This document shows, in pieces, positions 11,469 to 23,821 of a stretch of 64,000 nucleotides of DNA. The notes under the pieces are model-generated. The model did no database searches. It was given only the letters and a program-made list of their open reading frames with translations, and had not been told where the DNA came from. The translations under genes were made by a program, and so were the position numbers. This stretch comes from Deroplatys truncata. Lineage: Eukaryota; Arthropoda; Insecta; Mantodea; Mantidae. The stretch is taken from assembly GCA_030765065.1 (NCBI GenBank), contig CM060988.1, positions 195,608,565-195,672,564 of the forward strand, given 5' to 3'. Each line of letters begins with the position of its first letter. The first letter of the stretch is position 1.

Positions 11469-12040
11469 GGAAGGGATATGTATAAAAACACATGTAAGGA
11501 AGCAAGAGAAACTATAGCATTGGTAAGATGATTGTGAAGGTTAAAAGGAATGAGAATGGGAATAACACAAAACCAACGCCCTTTATGTGGAGGGAGGAAC
11601 AGATAAGTGACAAATGGTTGGCCTGAACAATGCAATTAAGGAAATATTTATGAAGGACTATGAGAAAGTTGGAGTGTTTAAGAATAAAGTGAGAAGCAAT
11701 CGGTTATGGATAGTGAAAAGAAGTAATTAGATCATAATACAGTTATTAATTAGAAGCAAGAATAGAGTTATAATTGTTATAAGTTCTCAAGAGTGGGAGA
11801 GGCAAATGAGTCTGGGCTGAACGCCAATCCCACTTGTGGCTTGTATACATCTAAACACAATTAATGCATTACTATGTATATGGTAGAGTAAGTAAAGAAC
11901 AAAATTAAATCATGAGTTTAAGCAAAATTGAACAATCACAGGTACTCAAATATCCAACATAAATTGAGAACATTCACTAAACCAGCATGGGAAAGCAAGG
12001 TATCAGAAACGTTTAGGCTATACTTGGCTAATTATACAAA
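11469..12040. other. Unassigned, possibly LINE-derived
   Basis: Short broken frames around 11640-11800 are lysine- and glutamate-rich but no motif can be trusted. Confidence 0.3.
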
Positions 12041-12390
12041 ACCTATAATAAAGTAATAAAAATGCAAAGAAACTTCATAATGATAAATTAATAACGGCAT
12101 CAGCCAATAAATCCAAAACAATATGCAAAATTATAAATCAGGAAACAAAGAATGAAAGACAACATCTGAAATACAAACTACGGAAGGGTGATACAGTTGT
12201 ATCCAAACCCGGGTCAGTAGCTAAAATGTTTAGTAACTACCTTTCTGGGGTAGCCAAATCACTAAGAGGAAGAGCAAAAAATCATATCCCACAATCTTTC
12301 TTCCACCCACAACAAAAGATAAAATACTCTCTGTAATAAAACATACAAAGAACAAAACATCATTCAGCATACACGGGCATCTAAACGTTC
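12040..12390 (+). mobile_element. LINE pre-RT fragment, decayed
   Basis: The plus-strand translation around 12105-12300 has the pattern that precedes the RT domain in Jockey/R1-type LINEs (SANKSKTICKIINQET, then a polybasic stretch and MFSNYLSGVA). Stops and frameshifts follow. The RT-like remnant at 18224 may belong to the same or a related element. Confidence 0.5.
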
Positions 12391-12547
12391 TGCTTAAACA
12401 ATGCTGTACCTAGTGACGTGCCAACCAAATGTTTTCATTTGATAGTAGCATAGTAGATTTTGCAGTACTATTTGGTTCTGTGTTGTTTTTAAATGATATT
12501 CGCAGCACAGATGCAAACGCGCCGTTAAAGTGGTCCTGGAAATGGAA

Positions 12548-12842
12548 GTCGTCCTCTGTGGTGTAGTGATTACCATGCTAGCCTCTAGTTCCCGAGGTCA
12601 TGGGCTCAAACCCAGCAGAGGGTGATGGACTTTTTTAGGGCATAAAAATCCCGCCATGGCTTCCTTTGGAAGGGAAGTAAATATGGTGGTCCCGTGACAT
12701 CGATTTATGGCACGTAAAAGAACCTCAAGCCTGATGAAGAGGCCTCTGAGCAAAATTACTGGTATTTCACGCCCATTATAGAATGAGAAGCTAAGGATCA
12801 CAGCAGTTAAAAGCGTCCATAAATAAAACTCAATTTCAATTT
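12548..12842 (+). mobile_element. tRNA-derived SINE (family A), copy 3, with 12-bp TSD
   Basis: Full copy with A-box TGGTGTAGTGATTA and B-box GGGCTCAAACCC, then the family body and an AAATAAAACTCAATTT tail. The TSD CTGGAAATGGAA is perfect at 12536-12547 and 12843-12854. Confidence 0.92.
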
Positions 12843-12854
12843 CTGGAAATGGAA

Positions 12855-14289
12855 TTTTGGCTGTGAAGTTGTAATTGTTAAGTAATCAATGAACTTAAAT
12901 ATGTACACTACGCAGCTATAAATTGCTCAGTTTATTCATAATGTATATTGATATGCTGCATTACGTTATAATCGTTGAAATGTAATTATAATTTTGGAAA
13001 GTGAATGGCGTGCTGAAGGATAATAGCAATTTGACTTTGTTTTTAGTCGAGTATGAATAAATAAATGCCTATAAAATCCAAACATGTTATTCAGTTTTTA
13101 TAACCCTTTTTTACTACAATTTGTCACAGCATTTTTCTGTTGTTGCTCTTTAACTAAAATTATAATAAATTGTTTATGATTTAATACCAATTATTTGCAA
13201 AATTCACAGTACGAGCCAATAAGAAAAATTCATTACTAAACAGTGCAATGCTAGAGGAACGTTTTTACTTATTTATATTATTTTTTTTTCATGCATCCCT
13301 AGAGTGGTCAAGTGAGTGACATTTGAAACAAAGCTCAGATATCATTCATGCATTTTGTAGAGTATTAGAACTTGAACAGTACCAACAGTGCCAATACACA
13401 CAAAATTATCAAAATAGCATTTCTGTATTTATACTCAGTATTGCAGCACACACCACGTTATTTGTGGCATTTATTCTAAGCACTTTTATAAGTTTACTTC
13501 ATATTAAAATTAAGTACCTAACTGAATTTACTGTTGCTTGCAGAAATCCAACTCTGTGCAATTTAACCTCCAAAATTTACCATGTACTATTATAACCCAA
13601 ACAGATTAAACATTTTTATTTTGTTTAATTGATTTATTTCCCTTTTGTTACCTGATTTATGCAGCAATATTAATTTTATTGACATTTATTTTGAAATGTA
13701 ATTAACAGGGGGAAAAAACAAAATTTTATTAACTAATTTGTATTATTGTAATTCACACTGAAGTCACCGACATTACTGCAGTCTTAAGATGAGTTAAGTA
13801 ATTTCCTATTCTTAATTTTCACCATCCCCTTCAATTTAAGTTAATACAATATCTTATTTGCTAATTCCTTCATGGCTATGATTGCATGGCTATCAGTGAA
13901 TATATTCCAACATACACACAACAGGTTGTGATTATGAGATTCAGAGATGAGGGTTAATGATTTGAAAATTTCTCAGCAGATGACAGCATTATCTGTATGT
14001 GATTGGTATTAAAATTACTGGCATGGGAAAGTGTGCTATTCTATGTTTAGGTGTACTAATGTAAATGGCAGGATCGAATGCTGACGGCAACTACTGAATA
14101 ATTCGGTTGCTTGTAAGTGTTAAATAATTTGATTATTTTCATTCAAATTGTCCAGCACTAGCTGTACATACACAGTCAAACCTTTAACGTATATAATAAA
14201 CTTATCTATGAGTGAAGGCAGTTTTCCAGAATACTTAAGAACTACAAAAATAAAATACAGTTTATAGACGAGTTATATCACAGATTAGA
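12855..14289. other. Unassigned AT-rich stretch
   Basis: The 90-codon frame at 13323-13595 has hydrophobic segments but no recognisable family. The last 50 bp (14240-14289) can be read as LINE sequence continuous with 18224 onward (see the SINE B entry). Confidence 0.35.
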
Positions 14290-14400
14290 TGAATCAGATT
14301 AATAATTATTATTATTATTACTCTACTTATTTTACGTTGCTTTAACTACAAGGTCATATCGCGACAGATCTGTTAAATGATAACTCTTAGATCGATGTGT

Positions 14401-15047
14401 GCTTTCATATAGAAAGACAGTTAGCCTTCTAGGTCTCATTCCTGTAACCATGTCATCATGCTTTGTCATGTGTCCACAGAGACCCTAGTGCATAGTAACC
14501 AGATCTTCTGCTTTATGCCGTACAGATGGCATTAGGGTGCCGTACAGTCTACCTGCTTTCATATAGAAAGGCAGTTAGCCTTCTAGGTCTCATCTCTGTA
14601 ACCATGTCATCATGCTTTGTCATGGGTCCACAGAGACCCTAGTGCATAGTAACCAGATCTTCTGCTTCATGTCTTGCAGATGGCATTAGGGTGCCGTACA
14701 GTCCATCTGCTTTCATATAGAAAGGCAGTTAGCCTTCTAGGTCTCATTCCTGTAACCATGCCATCATGCTTTGTCATGGGTCCACAGAGACCCTAGTGCA
14801 TAGTAACCAGATGTTCTGCTTCATGCCTTGCAGATGGTATTAGGGTGCCGTACAGTCTATCTGCTTTCATATAGAAAGGCAGTTAGCCTTCTAGGTCTCA
14901 TTCCTGTAACCACCTCATCATGCTTTGTCATGGGTCCACAGAGACCCTAGTGCATAGTAACCAGATCTTCTGCTTTATGCCTTGCAGATGGCATTAGGGT
15001 GCCGTACAGTCTACCTGCTTTCATATAGAAAGGCAGTTAGCCTTCTA
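14401..15047. repeat. 154-bp tandem array, left block, about 4.2 units
   Basis: The landmark GCTTTCATATAGAAAG recurs at 14401, 14555, 14709, 14863 and 15017, exactly 154 bp apart. Units are 95% or more alike by eye. Each has GGGTCCACAGAGACCC, a perfect short hairpin. These units carry the GCCGTACAGTCTACCTGC linker variant. Confidence 0.95.
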
Positions 15048-16163
15048 CTGTGTTTTTCAAATGGGATGATGTTTGTCCTTGAGCGCGGCCAGAGCGGCAA
15101 CCAATCGGAGTTCCGCTGTGTTGTCATATTGCATTCGCTGTAAGCTAAGCATGACGTGCGCTAGGCGAATCTGTTTATAATAAATATAATTTGCGCTAAG
15201 ACAAAAATTCAAATTTTGCAAAAAGCAACCCACTAGAAAGTAGGGAGTAATTTTCGTAACACAACCGTAAAAACCACATATTTTTAGCTCAAATAGTTTT
15301 CATAATACAAACGAATAAACATACCCATATGTTATATCATAACCACGTAAGCACTGTAATGGTCACATTATTTGTATGTATGGATTATTGTATACATTAT
15401 GTATGTATATTTGTAATTATATAGCACTACTGACTTGATGGTGATAAAGAATTATGTTGAAAAACCAAGGCGTTTGTTAAAGCTGAGAGAGAGCAAACAG
15501 CCCACACAGCTCACTTGTGTTACTTGTAGAATGCTGAATCTGCAGAACGTGAGCCGTCACATGTTTATTATTGTGTGTTGTTTCTAAATCTGGGTTGGAG
15601 TTTATTTACCCTACACAGTTAATATCAGTATGCAGTTGTTGTTCAGAGAGCAAGCAGCAAGAGTAAAATAGTGCAGTGGCCTATTGTGGTGAATTTAGTG
15701 GCGAGTCAAAGAGGCAGGTATTGCGAAGTCAAGCTCGAAATATTATATTTAGGGTCTACTCGTTTTTTAAAAAATACAACAATGAGGAACACAGAAATCA
15801 ACTTGATTTCAAAAATCCTCAACACTACTAAAGCGTGTGGTGTCGGTAAAGCAAGTGTGTCTAGCATTTGCGGAGAGGCAAGATTAAAAGCACAGGTAAT
15901 TCATAACCTATAATTATATAACACTTAAAAAATATGTACGTAACATGCGAGTATATTCCCAATTATGAGTTTAAACACCAGGAGAATTATAAAAGTTTAG
16001 AAAATTCAGTTTGGGTTGCTGTACTTCGACCATTCTAGCGCCAGGCCGATGTGTGAGTGAGAGGGAAATATGAAAAGAGTGGGGATAACGAGGCGGCAAC
16101 GCTGTGCATGCAAATGCACCTCATTCGCTGCAGCTCAGAACTCTTCCCATTTGAAACTAATAA
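15048..16163. mobile_element. 1.1-kb insertion in the array, probable non-autonomous DNA transposon
   Basis: The array breaks after CCTTCTA and resumes with TAGGTCTTATTCC. The insert ends are imperfect inverted repeats: GTTTTTCAAATGGGATGA on the left, and the complement of the right end gives TAGTTTCAAATGGGAAGA. The flanks are consistent with a TA duplication. The CTGTGTTTTTCAAA start also resembles hAT ends, but no 8-bp TSD is seen. Base composition is more CpG-rich at both ends, with GCGGCAAC shared in direct orientation. The 80-codon frame at 15671-15913 has no recognised domain. Confidence 0.6.
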
Positions 16164-17990
16164 TAGGTCTTATTCCTGTAACCATGTCATCATGCTTTGT
16201 CATGGGTCCACAGAGACCCTAGTGCATAGTAACCAGATCTTCTGCTTCATGCCTTGCAGATGGCATTAGGGTGCAGTTCAATCTAACTGCTTTCATATAG
16301 AAAGGCAGTTAGTCTTCTAGGTCTCATTCCTGTAACCACATCATCATGCTTTGTCATGGGTCCACAGAGACCCTAGTGCATAGTAACCAGATCTTCTGCT
16401 TCATGCCGTTCAGATGGCATTAGGGTGCAGTTCAATCTAACTGCTTTCATATAGAAAGGCAGTTAGTCTTCTAGGTCTCATTCCTGTAACCACATCATCA
16501 TGCTTTGTCATGGGTCCACAGAGACCCTAGTGCATAGTAACCAGATCTTCTGCTTCATGCCTTGCAGATGGCATTAGGGTGCCGTACAGTCTACCTGCTT
16601 TCATATAGAAAGGCAGTTAGCCTTCTAGGTCTTATTCCTGTAACCATGCCATCATGCTTTGTCATGGGTCCACAGAGACCCTAGTGCATAGTAACCAGAT
16701 CTTCTGCTTCATGCCTTGCAGATGGCATTAGGGTGCAGTTCAATCTAACTGCTTTCATATAGAAAGGCAGTTAGTCTTCTAGGTCTCATTCCTGTAACCA
16801 CATCATCATGCTTTGTCATGGGTCCACAGAGACCCTAGTGCATAGTAACCAGATCTTCTGCTTCATGCCTTGCAGATGGCATTAGGGTGCAGTTCAATCT
16901 AACTGCTTTCATATAGAAAGGCAGTTAGTCTTCTAGGTCTCATTCCTGTAACCACATCATCATGCTTTGTCATGGGTCCACAGAGACCCTAGTGCATAGT
17001 AACCAGATCTTCTGCTTCATGCCTTGCAGATGGCATTAGGGTGCAGTTCAATCTAACTGCTTTCATATAAAAAGGCAGTTAGTCTTCTAGGTCTCATTCC
17101 TGTAACCACATCATCATGCTTTGTCATGGGTCCACAGAGACCCTAGTGCATAGTAACCAGATCTTCTGCTTCATGCCGTTCAGATGGCATTAGGGTGCAG
17201 TTCAATCTAACTGCTTTCATATAGAAAGGCAGTTAGTCTTCTAGGTCTCATTCCTGTAACCACATCATCATGCTTTGTCATGGGTCCACAGAGACCCTAG
17301 TGCATAGTAACCAGATCTTCTGCTTTGTGCCGTTCAGATGGCATTAGGGTGCAGTTCAATCTAACTGCTTTCATACAGAAAGGCAGTTAGTCTTCTAGGT
17401 CTCATTCCTGTAACCACCTCATCATGCTTTGTCATGGGTCCACAGAGACCCTAGTGCATAGTAACCAGATCTTCTGCTTCATGCCTTGCAGATGGCATTA
17501 GGGTGCAGTTCAATCTAACTGCTTTCATATAGAAAGGCAGTTAGTCTTCTAGGTCTCATTCCTGTAACCACGTCATCATGCTTTGTCATGGGTCCACAGA
17601 GACCCTAGTGCATAGTAACCAGATCTTCTGCTTCATGCCTTGCAGATGGCATTAGGGTGCCGTACAGTCTACCTGCTTTCATACAGAAAGGCAGTTAGTC
17701 TTCTAGGTCTCATTCCTGTAACCACGTCATCATGCTTTGTCATGGGTCCACAGAGACCCTAGTGCATAGCAACCGGATCTTCTGCTTCATGCCTTGCAGA
17801 TGGCATTAGGGTGCCGTACAGTCTACCTGCTTTCATATAGAAAGGCAGTTAGCCTTCTAGGTCTTATTCCTGTAACCATGCCATCATGCTTTGTCATGGG
17901 TCCACAGAGACCCTAGTGCATAGTAACCAGATCTTCTGCTTCATGCCTTGCAGATGGCATTAGGGTGCCGTACAGTCTACCTGCTTTCAT
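16164..17990. repeat. 154-bp tandem array, right block, about 12 units
   Basis: This continues the 154-bp array. Two linker types are intermixed: GCCGTACAGTCTACCTGC (as in the left block) and GCAGTTCAATCTAACTGC. In the second type the linker pairs with the downstream GGCAGTTAG across TTTCATATAGAAA to make a longer hairpin. The type-two units are clustered in the first two thirds of this block, suggesting local amplification. Arms are contiguous with no unique spacers. Confidence 0.95.
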
Positions 17991-18223
17991 TGTCTGTGGA
18001 TAGATGGCACAGCATTCACTATTACCACCTAATTTTCATTTTTACTGTTGTTTTAGACTTAAGGTGGCACTTTGGATCATGGTATTAAATATCCAATCCT
18101 GTATTTACCTTGATGGCCGAGGGAAACCACCAAAAAACTCAGTCAGATTGGTTGGCCCCGGGATTTGAATCTGGGGCAGAGATGTTACTACCTGAGCCAT
18201 CCTGCTCGGTGAATCAGATTAAT

Positions 18224-18975
18224 GTGTTGGTATTATATTTTGGACTTATCCAAGGCATTTGATCTAGGTGTTCACAGTATACACTGGATAAATTATCACA
18301 CTATGCGATAAGAGTTGTAGCACAAAAATGGTTTCAATCATATTTAAGAGGGCGAAGGCAAGTTACAGACATAGATTATCATGATAACAAGGCAAATGAA
18401 ATAAGGACAAAACAGTCAAAAACTAATAATGTGGTGTACCTCAGGGCTGAGTACTAGGGCCTTCATTTTGTATTATATTTATTAATGAACTCACAATAAA
18501 AAAACCCAAACAGTTAAACAAAACTTTCACTATTTGCCGATGACCAAGCATTTTAATTTCAGGATGGAATGAAGACAAAGTTGAAAACAATATAAACAAT
18601 AGCTTGAAACAGATAAAATAATTGGTTCCTCATTAATAAGCTGGTTATAAACAAAGACAACAGTCAGATATTAGGATTCTACATTCAAATAAATAAAGCA
18701 ATTAACTACCCAAAAATTGAACTACATAATAATGAATTAATTATGTACAAAACACAAAGTTTTTTGGTGTTTGGGTGGACATAAATCTAAATTAGAAAAT
18801 GCATATTGAATCTCTACTGAAGAATCTAAGTAAAACATGTTAGCAAATTTCTGTCCTAAAACCAAGCCTAAATGGAAATATCCTAAGAATAGTATATTTT
18901 TCACATTTTCACTCATTCTTAACATACAGAATAACATGGGACTTATAACTGCTTGGCTGTCAGTGCATATTTAGG
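18224..18975 (+). pseudogene. Decayed LINE reverse transcriptase region (Jockey/CR1-like)
   Basis: Broken plus-strand frames give the expected order of LINE RT motifs: a degenerate DLSKAFD-like start, W-F-Q-S-Y-L-R-G-R-R-Q-V near 18330, a VPQG-like stretch near 18440, LFADDQA (the catalytic box) at about 18530, then INKLVIN and a late KFLGVW-type segment near 18760. Stops and frameshifts are frequent. The left flank of the SINE B block (FIDELYHRLDES at about 14250-14295) appears to be the upstream part of the same element. Confidence 0.65.
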
Positions 18976-19077
18976 GGTTTGGGCCTCAATATAAAAGGTG
19001 ACAAGAGAGCGAAGCTAAAAGCATGTGTTCCGTGCAGTTGCAAGAAATAAGTGAATATTGTCTGGGTCTTAAAAAAA

Positions 19078-19642
19078 GTGATCAAGTGGTGAACAATTCG
19101 AACCATCAATAACGGATATTTCAGAAATGGCTTATGCCACAAAAAATGTTGCTTAAAATAAATTGTGTGTTTTAAAGAGAACTACATTTTTTGTGTAGTA
19201 CATTTTCGTCTATCGCTTAGCATTACCAGTTATATAAGATTATACAAAATTCCTTTCAAATGCAGAGGACTTCATACACTATTCCAAGAAAATTCAACAA
19301 GTAAATAACTTTAATATATGGTATTTTAATAAAAATATTATGGCAATTTTTAGAAAATAAAAAATTTTGAAAAAGGTTTCATTTAAAGGGTAGTTAGGGG
19401 TGGGGGGCATTTTCTTGAAAATCTTCCGTATCACATCTTTGGAATATATTGAACTTAAATACTAAGTTTAGAATATATCTGACTTCGTTTTTGAGTTATG
19501 CTGTTCACAGACACACTAAACCTTTTTCTAAAAACACTTTTTTTGGGCTCAGGGGGTGTCATTTCAGGTGAAATGTTGACATTCAATTTTTGGGTGGAAA
19601 ACAATACTTCCCCTACTTACTACAAGCAGAAGAGAAGGTAAA
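19078..19642 (+). mobile_element. X-family element, 5'-truncated copy
   Basis: Shared X landmarks start at about 19078 and run to the end motif AGAAGAGAAGGTAAAAAT at 19642. The microsatellite is reduced to ACAGACACAC. The following region to 20734 is unassigned apart from ordinary AT-rich sequence. Confidence 0.7.
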
Positions 19643-19644
19643 AA

Positions 19645-20734
19645 TATGAAATTAATAATTAAAATTTGTTTTAATACATGAGGACTCAAGTAACGTCCTT
19701 AAAAGTGTGCGGAAATGTGAAACAATATATCACGAACCATTGCAAAAAAATCTTAACACAATGGCTTCAAAATTGATGAGAGTGGAAACCTTTGTGTAAA
19801 ACTGTTTTACCTTACTTAGGATAGGGCTGGAGCTTAAGCAGTATCATAGCTTAGCAGCTAAAGGGTTAAGTATCATATTGCATACACTCGGGCTCTGAAG
19901 TTTGATATATTTGTAAATGTAATGCTTATGCAGTATTCTAGGATCAGAAATTGCACATTTTCATTTTGAATGTAGAAAGTATATACAAATATGTATTTGA
20001 AATGCAGCTAGCTATATATCTTAATAAAGCCTATTAAGGCTGGTTCACAACCGCCCAAGAACGGTAACCAGAATGGAAACAAGAACGGGAATACATACCG
20101 ATCACAAAGTGAAAGTTGATTTTGCGCATTGGAATTTCATTTGTTTTTAACTGACCAATGATATTTTTTCACCTACTTTCAATTTAGCCATGCCAACGTC
20201 AAAATTTGATAGAGTAAACATTATCTAAATACATATCCATTACATTTCTGATCCCTCTAGTCGCACCAAGCTTTCATTCCTTTATTTGGCATACATTAAA
20301 GCTGTTTATTATTCTTTTTTAATTTCCACTGGTTTTAGCTGTTTTTTTGTAGCTTTTACCATTGTTATTTTTAGGTAATAGCCAGTTTTGAGTTGCATAT
20401 AAACAAACTACAAATGACTTGGATTTGCGGGTGTCGGGATCAGTTAGGAAGCACATTTACTACTAATTCCTTCCAGTTTCATGTTTCCAGCTTGCGACTA
20501 TAGAAGCACTAGTGGATGTTTCATGTCACGGCCGTGTAGAATAACCTCTAGAGTGAAGAGTCTAATATGCACAATATGGATCTAATATACCTTGCCTGGG
20601 AAGGCTTCCTGTCGATTGTGAATGCTCCCATTTGAATACATGTATTTCAACTTTCTCATTCTGGTTACTGTTCTCGTTGGTTGTGAACGAGCCTTTACAG
20701 TAGACTTGCGATTAACCGATGGGGAGGGGGGGAA
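19645..20734. other. Unassigned stretch
   Basis: No gene or repeat was recognised. A TTACTGTTCTCGTTGGTTGTGAACGAGCC segment near 20664-20692 is roughly complementary to GGCTGGTTCACAACCGCCCAAGAACGGTAACC at 20039-20070. This suggests a 0.65-kb inverted-repeat element that I could not identify. Confidence 0.35.
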
Positions 20735-21709
20735 GAAGACTAATGTGACACATACACATAGTTTTCTCTGCCCTCTATCATTCATTAGTGGGTATACAAA
20801 CTACTCTTTACTCTTACTAAAGCTTCTTTTTCTATCTACTACATTTAATTCAAATAAACCTTTGCAGAAATAGTTACACATTTCGTTATAGATACAAAGA
20901 GAACAGCGATAGTCAAATGTTTAACAACTGGACGCTATATGCTGGTCTTAAAATTCAATACTGCTTCCATGACATCGCGAGAATAAAAAAAGCTATTTAA
21001 AATAAACCGTGTGTTTTAAACAGGTCTACATTTTTGTCTATCGCTTAACGTTTGCCAATTATACAAGATTATACAACATTCCCTCTTCATAAAGAGGACT
21101 TCATAAGCTATTCCCAGAAAATTTATGATATACATGTTATTTTTCATCTAAATATCTTTAGTGTTTTAATAAACACTGTTAAAAGCCATTTTTTAGAAAA
21201 TTTCGAAAAATGTTCTTTTTTTTTTATTTTTTTGGATGCTCTTTAACTACTACGGTCCTTAGCATGCCATTCTATATTGGGCGTGAAAGACCGGTAATTT
21301 TGCTCAGCGGTCTCTTTATCAGGCTTGAGGTTCTTTTATATGCCGTAAATCTATGACACAGGACCACCGGCTTTAGTTACCTTCCGAAGGAAGCCATGCT
21401 AAGTATTTTTATGCCTGAAAAAATCCATTGCCCTCCACCAGGTTTGAAACCGAGACCTCGGGAACTAGAGGCTAGCATGGTAATCACTACAAAAAATGTT
21501 CCATGTAAAGGGTAGTTGGGTTGAGGAATTTTCTTAAAAATGTTTGTGTCACATCTCTGGAAGGTAATACATGCACACAGACCTTTTTCTATAAATGCTT
21601 CCTTTGGGTTCAGGGGGGCCTCAAAACATATTTTTGGTGAAATCTTGACATCCAATATTTAGGGTGGAAAACAACACTTCCCCTAGTTACTATAGGTACA
21701 TATTAGAAA
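20735..21709 (+). mobile_element. X-family element, divergent copy interrupted by a SINE
   Basis: It starts TAATGTGACACATACACATAG with the CCCTCTATC subfamily motif and ends TACATATTAGAAAAAGTAAT. A family A SINE on the minus strand splits it at 21216-21490. The sequence from 21710 to 22080 is unassigned. Confidence 0.75.
21216..21490 (-). mobile_element. tRNA-derived SINE (family A), copy 4, minus, with 10-bp TSD
   Basis: Minus-strand copy lacking the first dozen bases of the tRNA head. The target duplication AAAAATGTTC is at 21206-21215 and 21492-21501. The 92-codon minus frame at 21655-21377 fuses SINE and X sequence and is not a gene. Confidence 0.88.
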
Positions 21710-22079
21710 AAGTAATAACCTTGTACGTTTATTATCTCTCAACTCTTCCAGCTAGCTAATGAGCTACCTACCAGTGGAAACGTCAATTGAAAATGAAGAT
21801 GTCCTCGAGTGATGTAACTAAGGTCAACAAATGATGTTATTGTTGGTGTGGTCATCAATCAGGAGCATGACACCTGGAAATATCACATTCTGAGGGACTA
21901 AAGATGATTGAAGCTGCTGTAGCGTTCGTTGAACAGCAACAAGAGTCTACCTTCCATACAGTATGGGTGTTACATCACAGCATTTGAGTGAAGGCAAGAG
22001 GTTAGCACATAAAAACTATGAAAGACTTCTACAAAAAGTAATCTCATTTTATATTGTAATCTGCTGTGTAAAATTAAGG

Positions 22080-22262
22080 ACCAGTTGAAGAAGAGTGGAT
22101 TAGGTTACTGGGACAAAGACATGCAATGGTACAGAGATTTTGGAAATATGCCCGATCTACGTTTGAAGATATTTGGGCTGAGATGAATGAGAAGAGATCA
22201 TTAAGCTTTTATAAAATGATTAAGACAGACCCAAACAATGATAAGCATTTAGATATATGCAA
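22080..22262 (+). mobile_element. Possible LINE post-RT fragment
   Basis: The plus frame from about 22085 encodes GPVEEEWIRLLG, then IWAEMNEKRSLSFYKMIK, a pattern seen after the RT domain in LINEs. It ends at an X copy at 22271. The fragment is short and the family uncertain. Confidence 0.35.
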
Positions 22263-22270
22263 TAAAAAAA

Positions 22271-23223
22271 ATCTGATGTGTTACACTCACATGACTTTCT
22301 CTACTCTTGTACAAACTATTTTTACAAATGCTTATTCTCCATCTATTTCATATTAATCGAGATAAATATTTGCAGAAACGATCTTTTAACATGCAAAGAG
22401 AATTACATTTTACACATAGCGACCAGTTCTAAAAATATTTGACTATCGCTTAAGGCGTACCATGTTCCCCTTGTTTTGTATTTGCAAGGGCAATATAAAA
22501 ATACAGTAGCCTTTAAGCATAGACATATCTCTTAATAGCTGGTTGATAGGTGCAGCACCATTCTCTTTGCCACAGATTAATACTCTTTGCATATCCAAGA
22601 CAAAAAAAAATGAATAACGAATTCCCATTTGAGAAAAGAAGTATTAAAAAATTTAAGAGAATAACAAGCAATATCTCGAAAATGGTTCACTCAACAAAAA
22701 AAATGTATATGACATAAATTGTGTATTTTAATGTGATCTACATTTTTTGTGTAGTAAAATTTTGTCTATCTCTTATGGTTTACCAGTTACGCAAAAGTTG
22801 TTCACAATGAAGAATACTTTTGGAGACATTCCCAGAAAATTCGAGATATACATTTTATTTGTCATGGAAATATCTTAAACATATGATATTTTAATCAAAA
22901 GCGTTATAGCCATTTTTGAGAAAATTAAAATTTTCGAAAAATGTTCCCTGTAAAGGGTAATCTGGGGTAGGGGGGATTTTCTTGAAAACCCTCCATGTGG
23001 CATCTCTGGAAGATACTGAACCTAAATACCAAATTTGGTGTTTATCCGGCTGTTCGTTTCTGAGTTATGCTGTTCACAGACACACACACGGACATGTTTC
23101 CAAAAATGCATTTTTTTTTATTCAGGGGGTCTCAAAACATGTATTTCCGGTGAAATCCCTGTATTGAATTTTTGGGTGGAATACAATACTTCCCCTACTT
23201 ACTATATGTAGTAGAGAAAGTAA
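22271..23223 (+). mobile_element. X-family element, long subfamily
   Basis: It starts ATCTGATGTGTTACACTCACATG and ends GTAGTAGAGAAAGTAAAAAT. It carries an extra block (GCAAGGGCAATATAAAAATAC through GCCACAGATTAATACTCTTTG) shared with the copies at 52075 and 60659. This defines a longer subfamily of about 900-950 bp. Confidence 0.85.
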
Positions 23224-23225
23224 AA

Positions 23226-23820
23226 ATGGCTTAGATGTAATAGAGTTGTAGTGATTAAGAAAATGTTAACAGATCAGTCACAGTTAAGGCAATAAAGAGA
23301 ATTTCTTTGAAATGTCAGGATGAAATGGAAATGATCTGTTGACAAATGCTAGTTTGGTAATCTCATTACTGTAAATAGGATTGAAAATAGCATATAGAGA
23401 AAAGTAAAATACATATAATCATTGGATGACTATGGAATAAGTGGCCAGAGCCAGTTCCTATAGACTCCATTATATAATGAGCTTAACAGTAAATAAAAAA
23501 TTATTATTATTATTATTATTATTATTGTGAGACATATTAAAAGCTTCAACAATTTTGAAGGAAGATTGTTTATAAATTAGGAAAGGGAACAGATTTCAAG
23601 ATGAAGACATTGTTAGAAAATAATCAAAATGTTTAAAATTTATTACTTTGTGTCAAATTAGTAACTCATAAAAATTATAAGATTTTTGTTTATTCAAAGC
23701 AATATTTCTATATTATTGAGATAGTTAAAAACATCTGGAATATTAAGAAAAAGAGAAAAACATAATTATATTAATAGATTTCATAGTCAACCATAATGAA
23801 ACTCATCATTATGAAAAAAA
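23226..23820. other. Unassigned stretch with ATT microsatellite
   Basis: An (ATT)n run lies at 23503-23527. No other feature was recognised. Confidence 0.4.
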
Positions 23821-23821
23821 A

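Larger units (their letters stand above)
14304..18209 (-). mobile_element. tRNA-derived SINE (family B) expanded by an internal 154-bp tandem array; 14-bp TSD
   Basis: The whole 3.9-kb block is bounded by the same 14 bp, TGAATCAGATTAAT, at 14290-14303 and 18210-18223. Read on the minus strand it begins with a tRNA-like head (ACCGAGCAGGATGGCTCAG, B-box GATTCAAATCCC near 18165). A body follows (TTTGGTGGTTTCCCTCGGCC), then about 16 copies of a 154-bp unit, a short 3' part (TAAAGCAACGTAAAATAAG) and an AAT-repeat tail. This is the anatomy of one SINE insertion whose middle has been tandemly amplified. It interrupts a LINE RT region. The array is itself split at 15048-16163. Confidence 0.8.

Noticed and set aside
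14401..17990. CRISPR array
   Set aside because: The 154-bp units are contiguous with no unique spacers, the genome is eukaryotic, and the block is explained as an amplified SINE interior.
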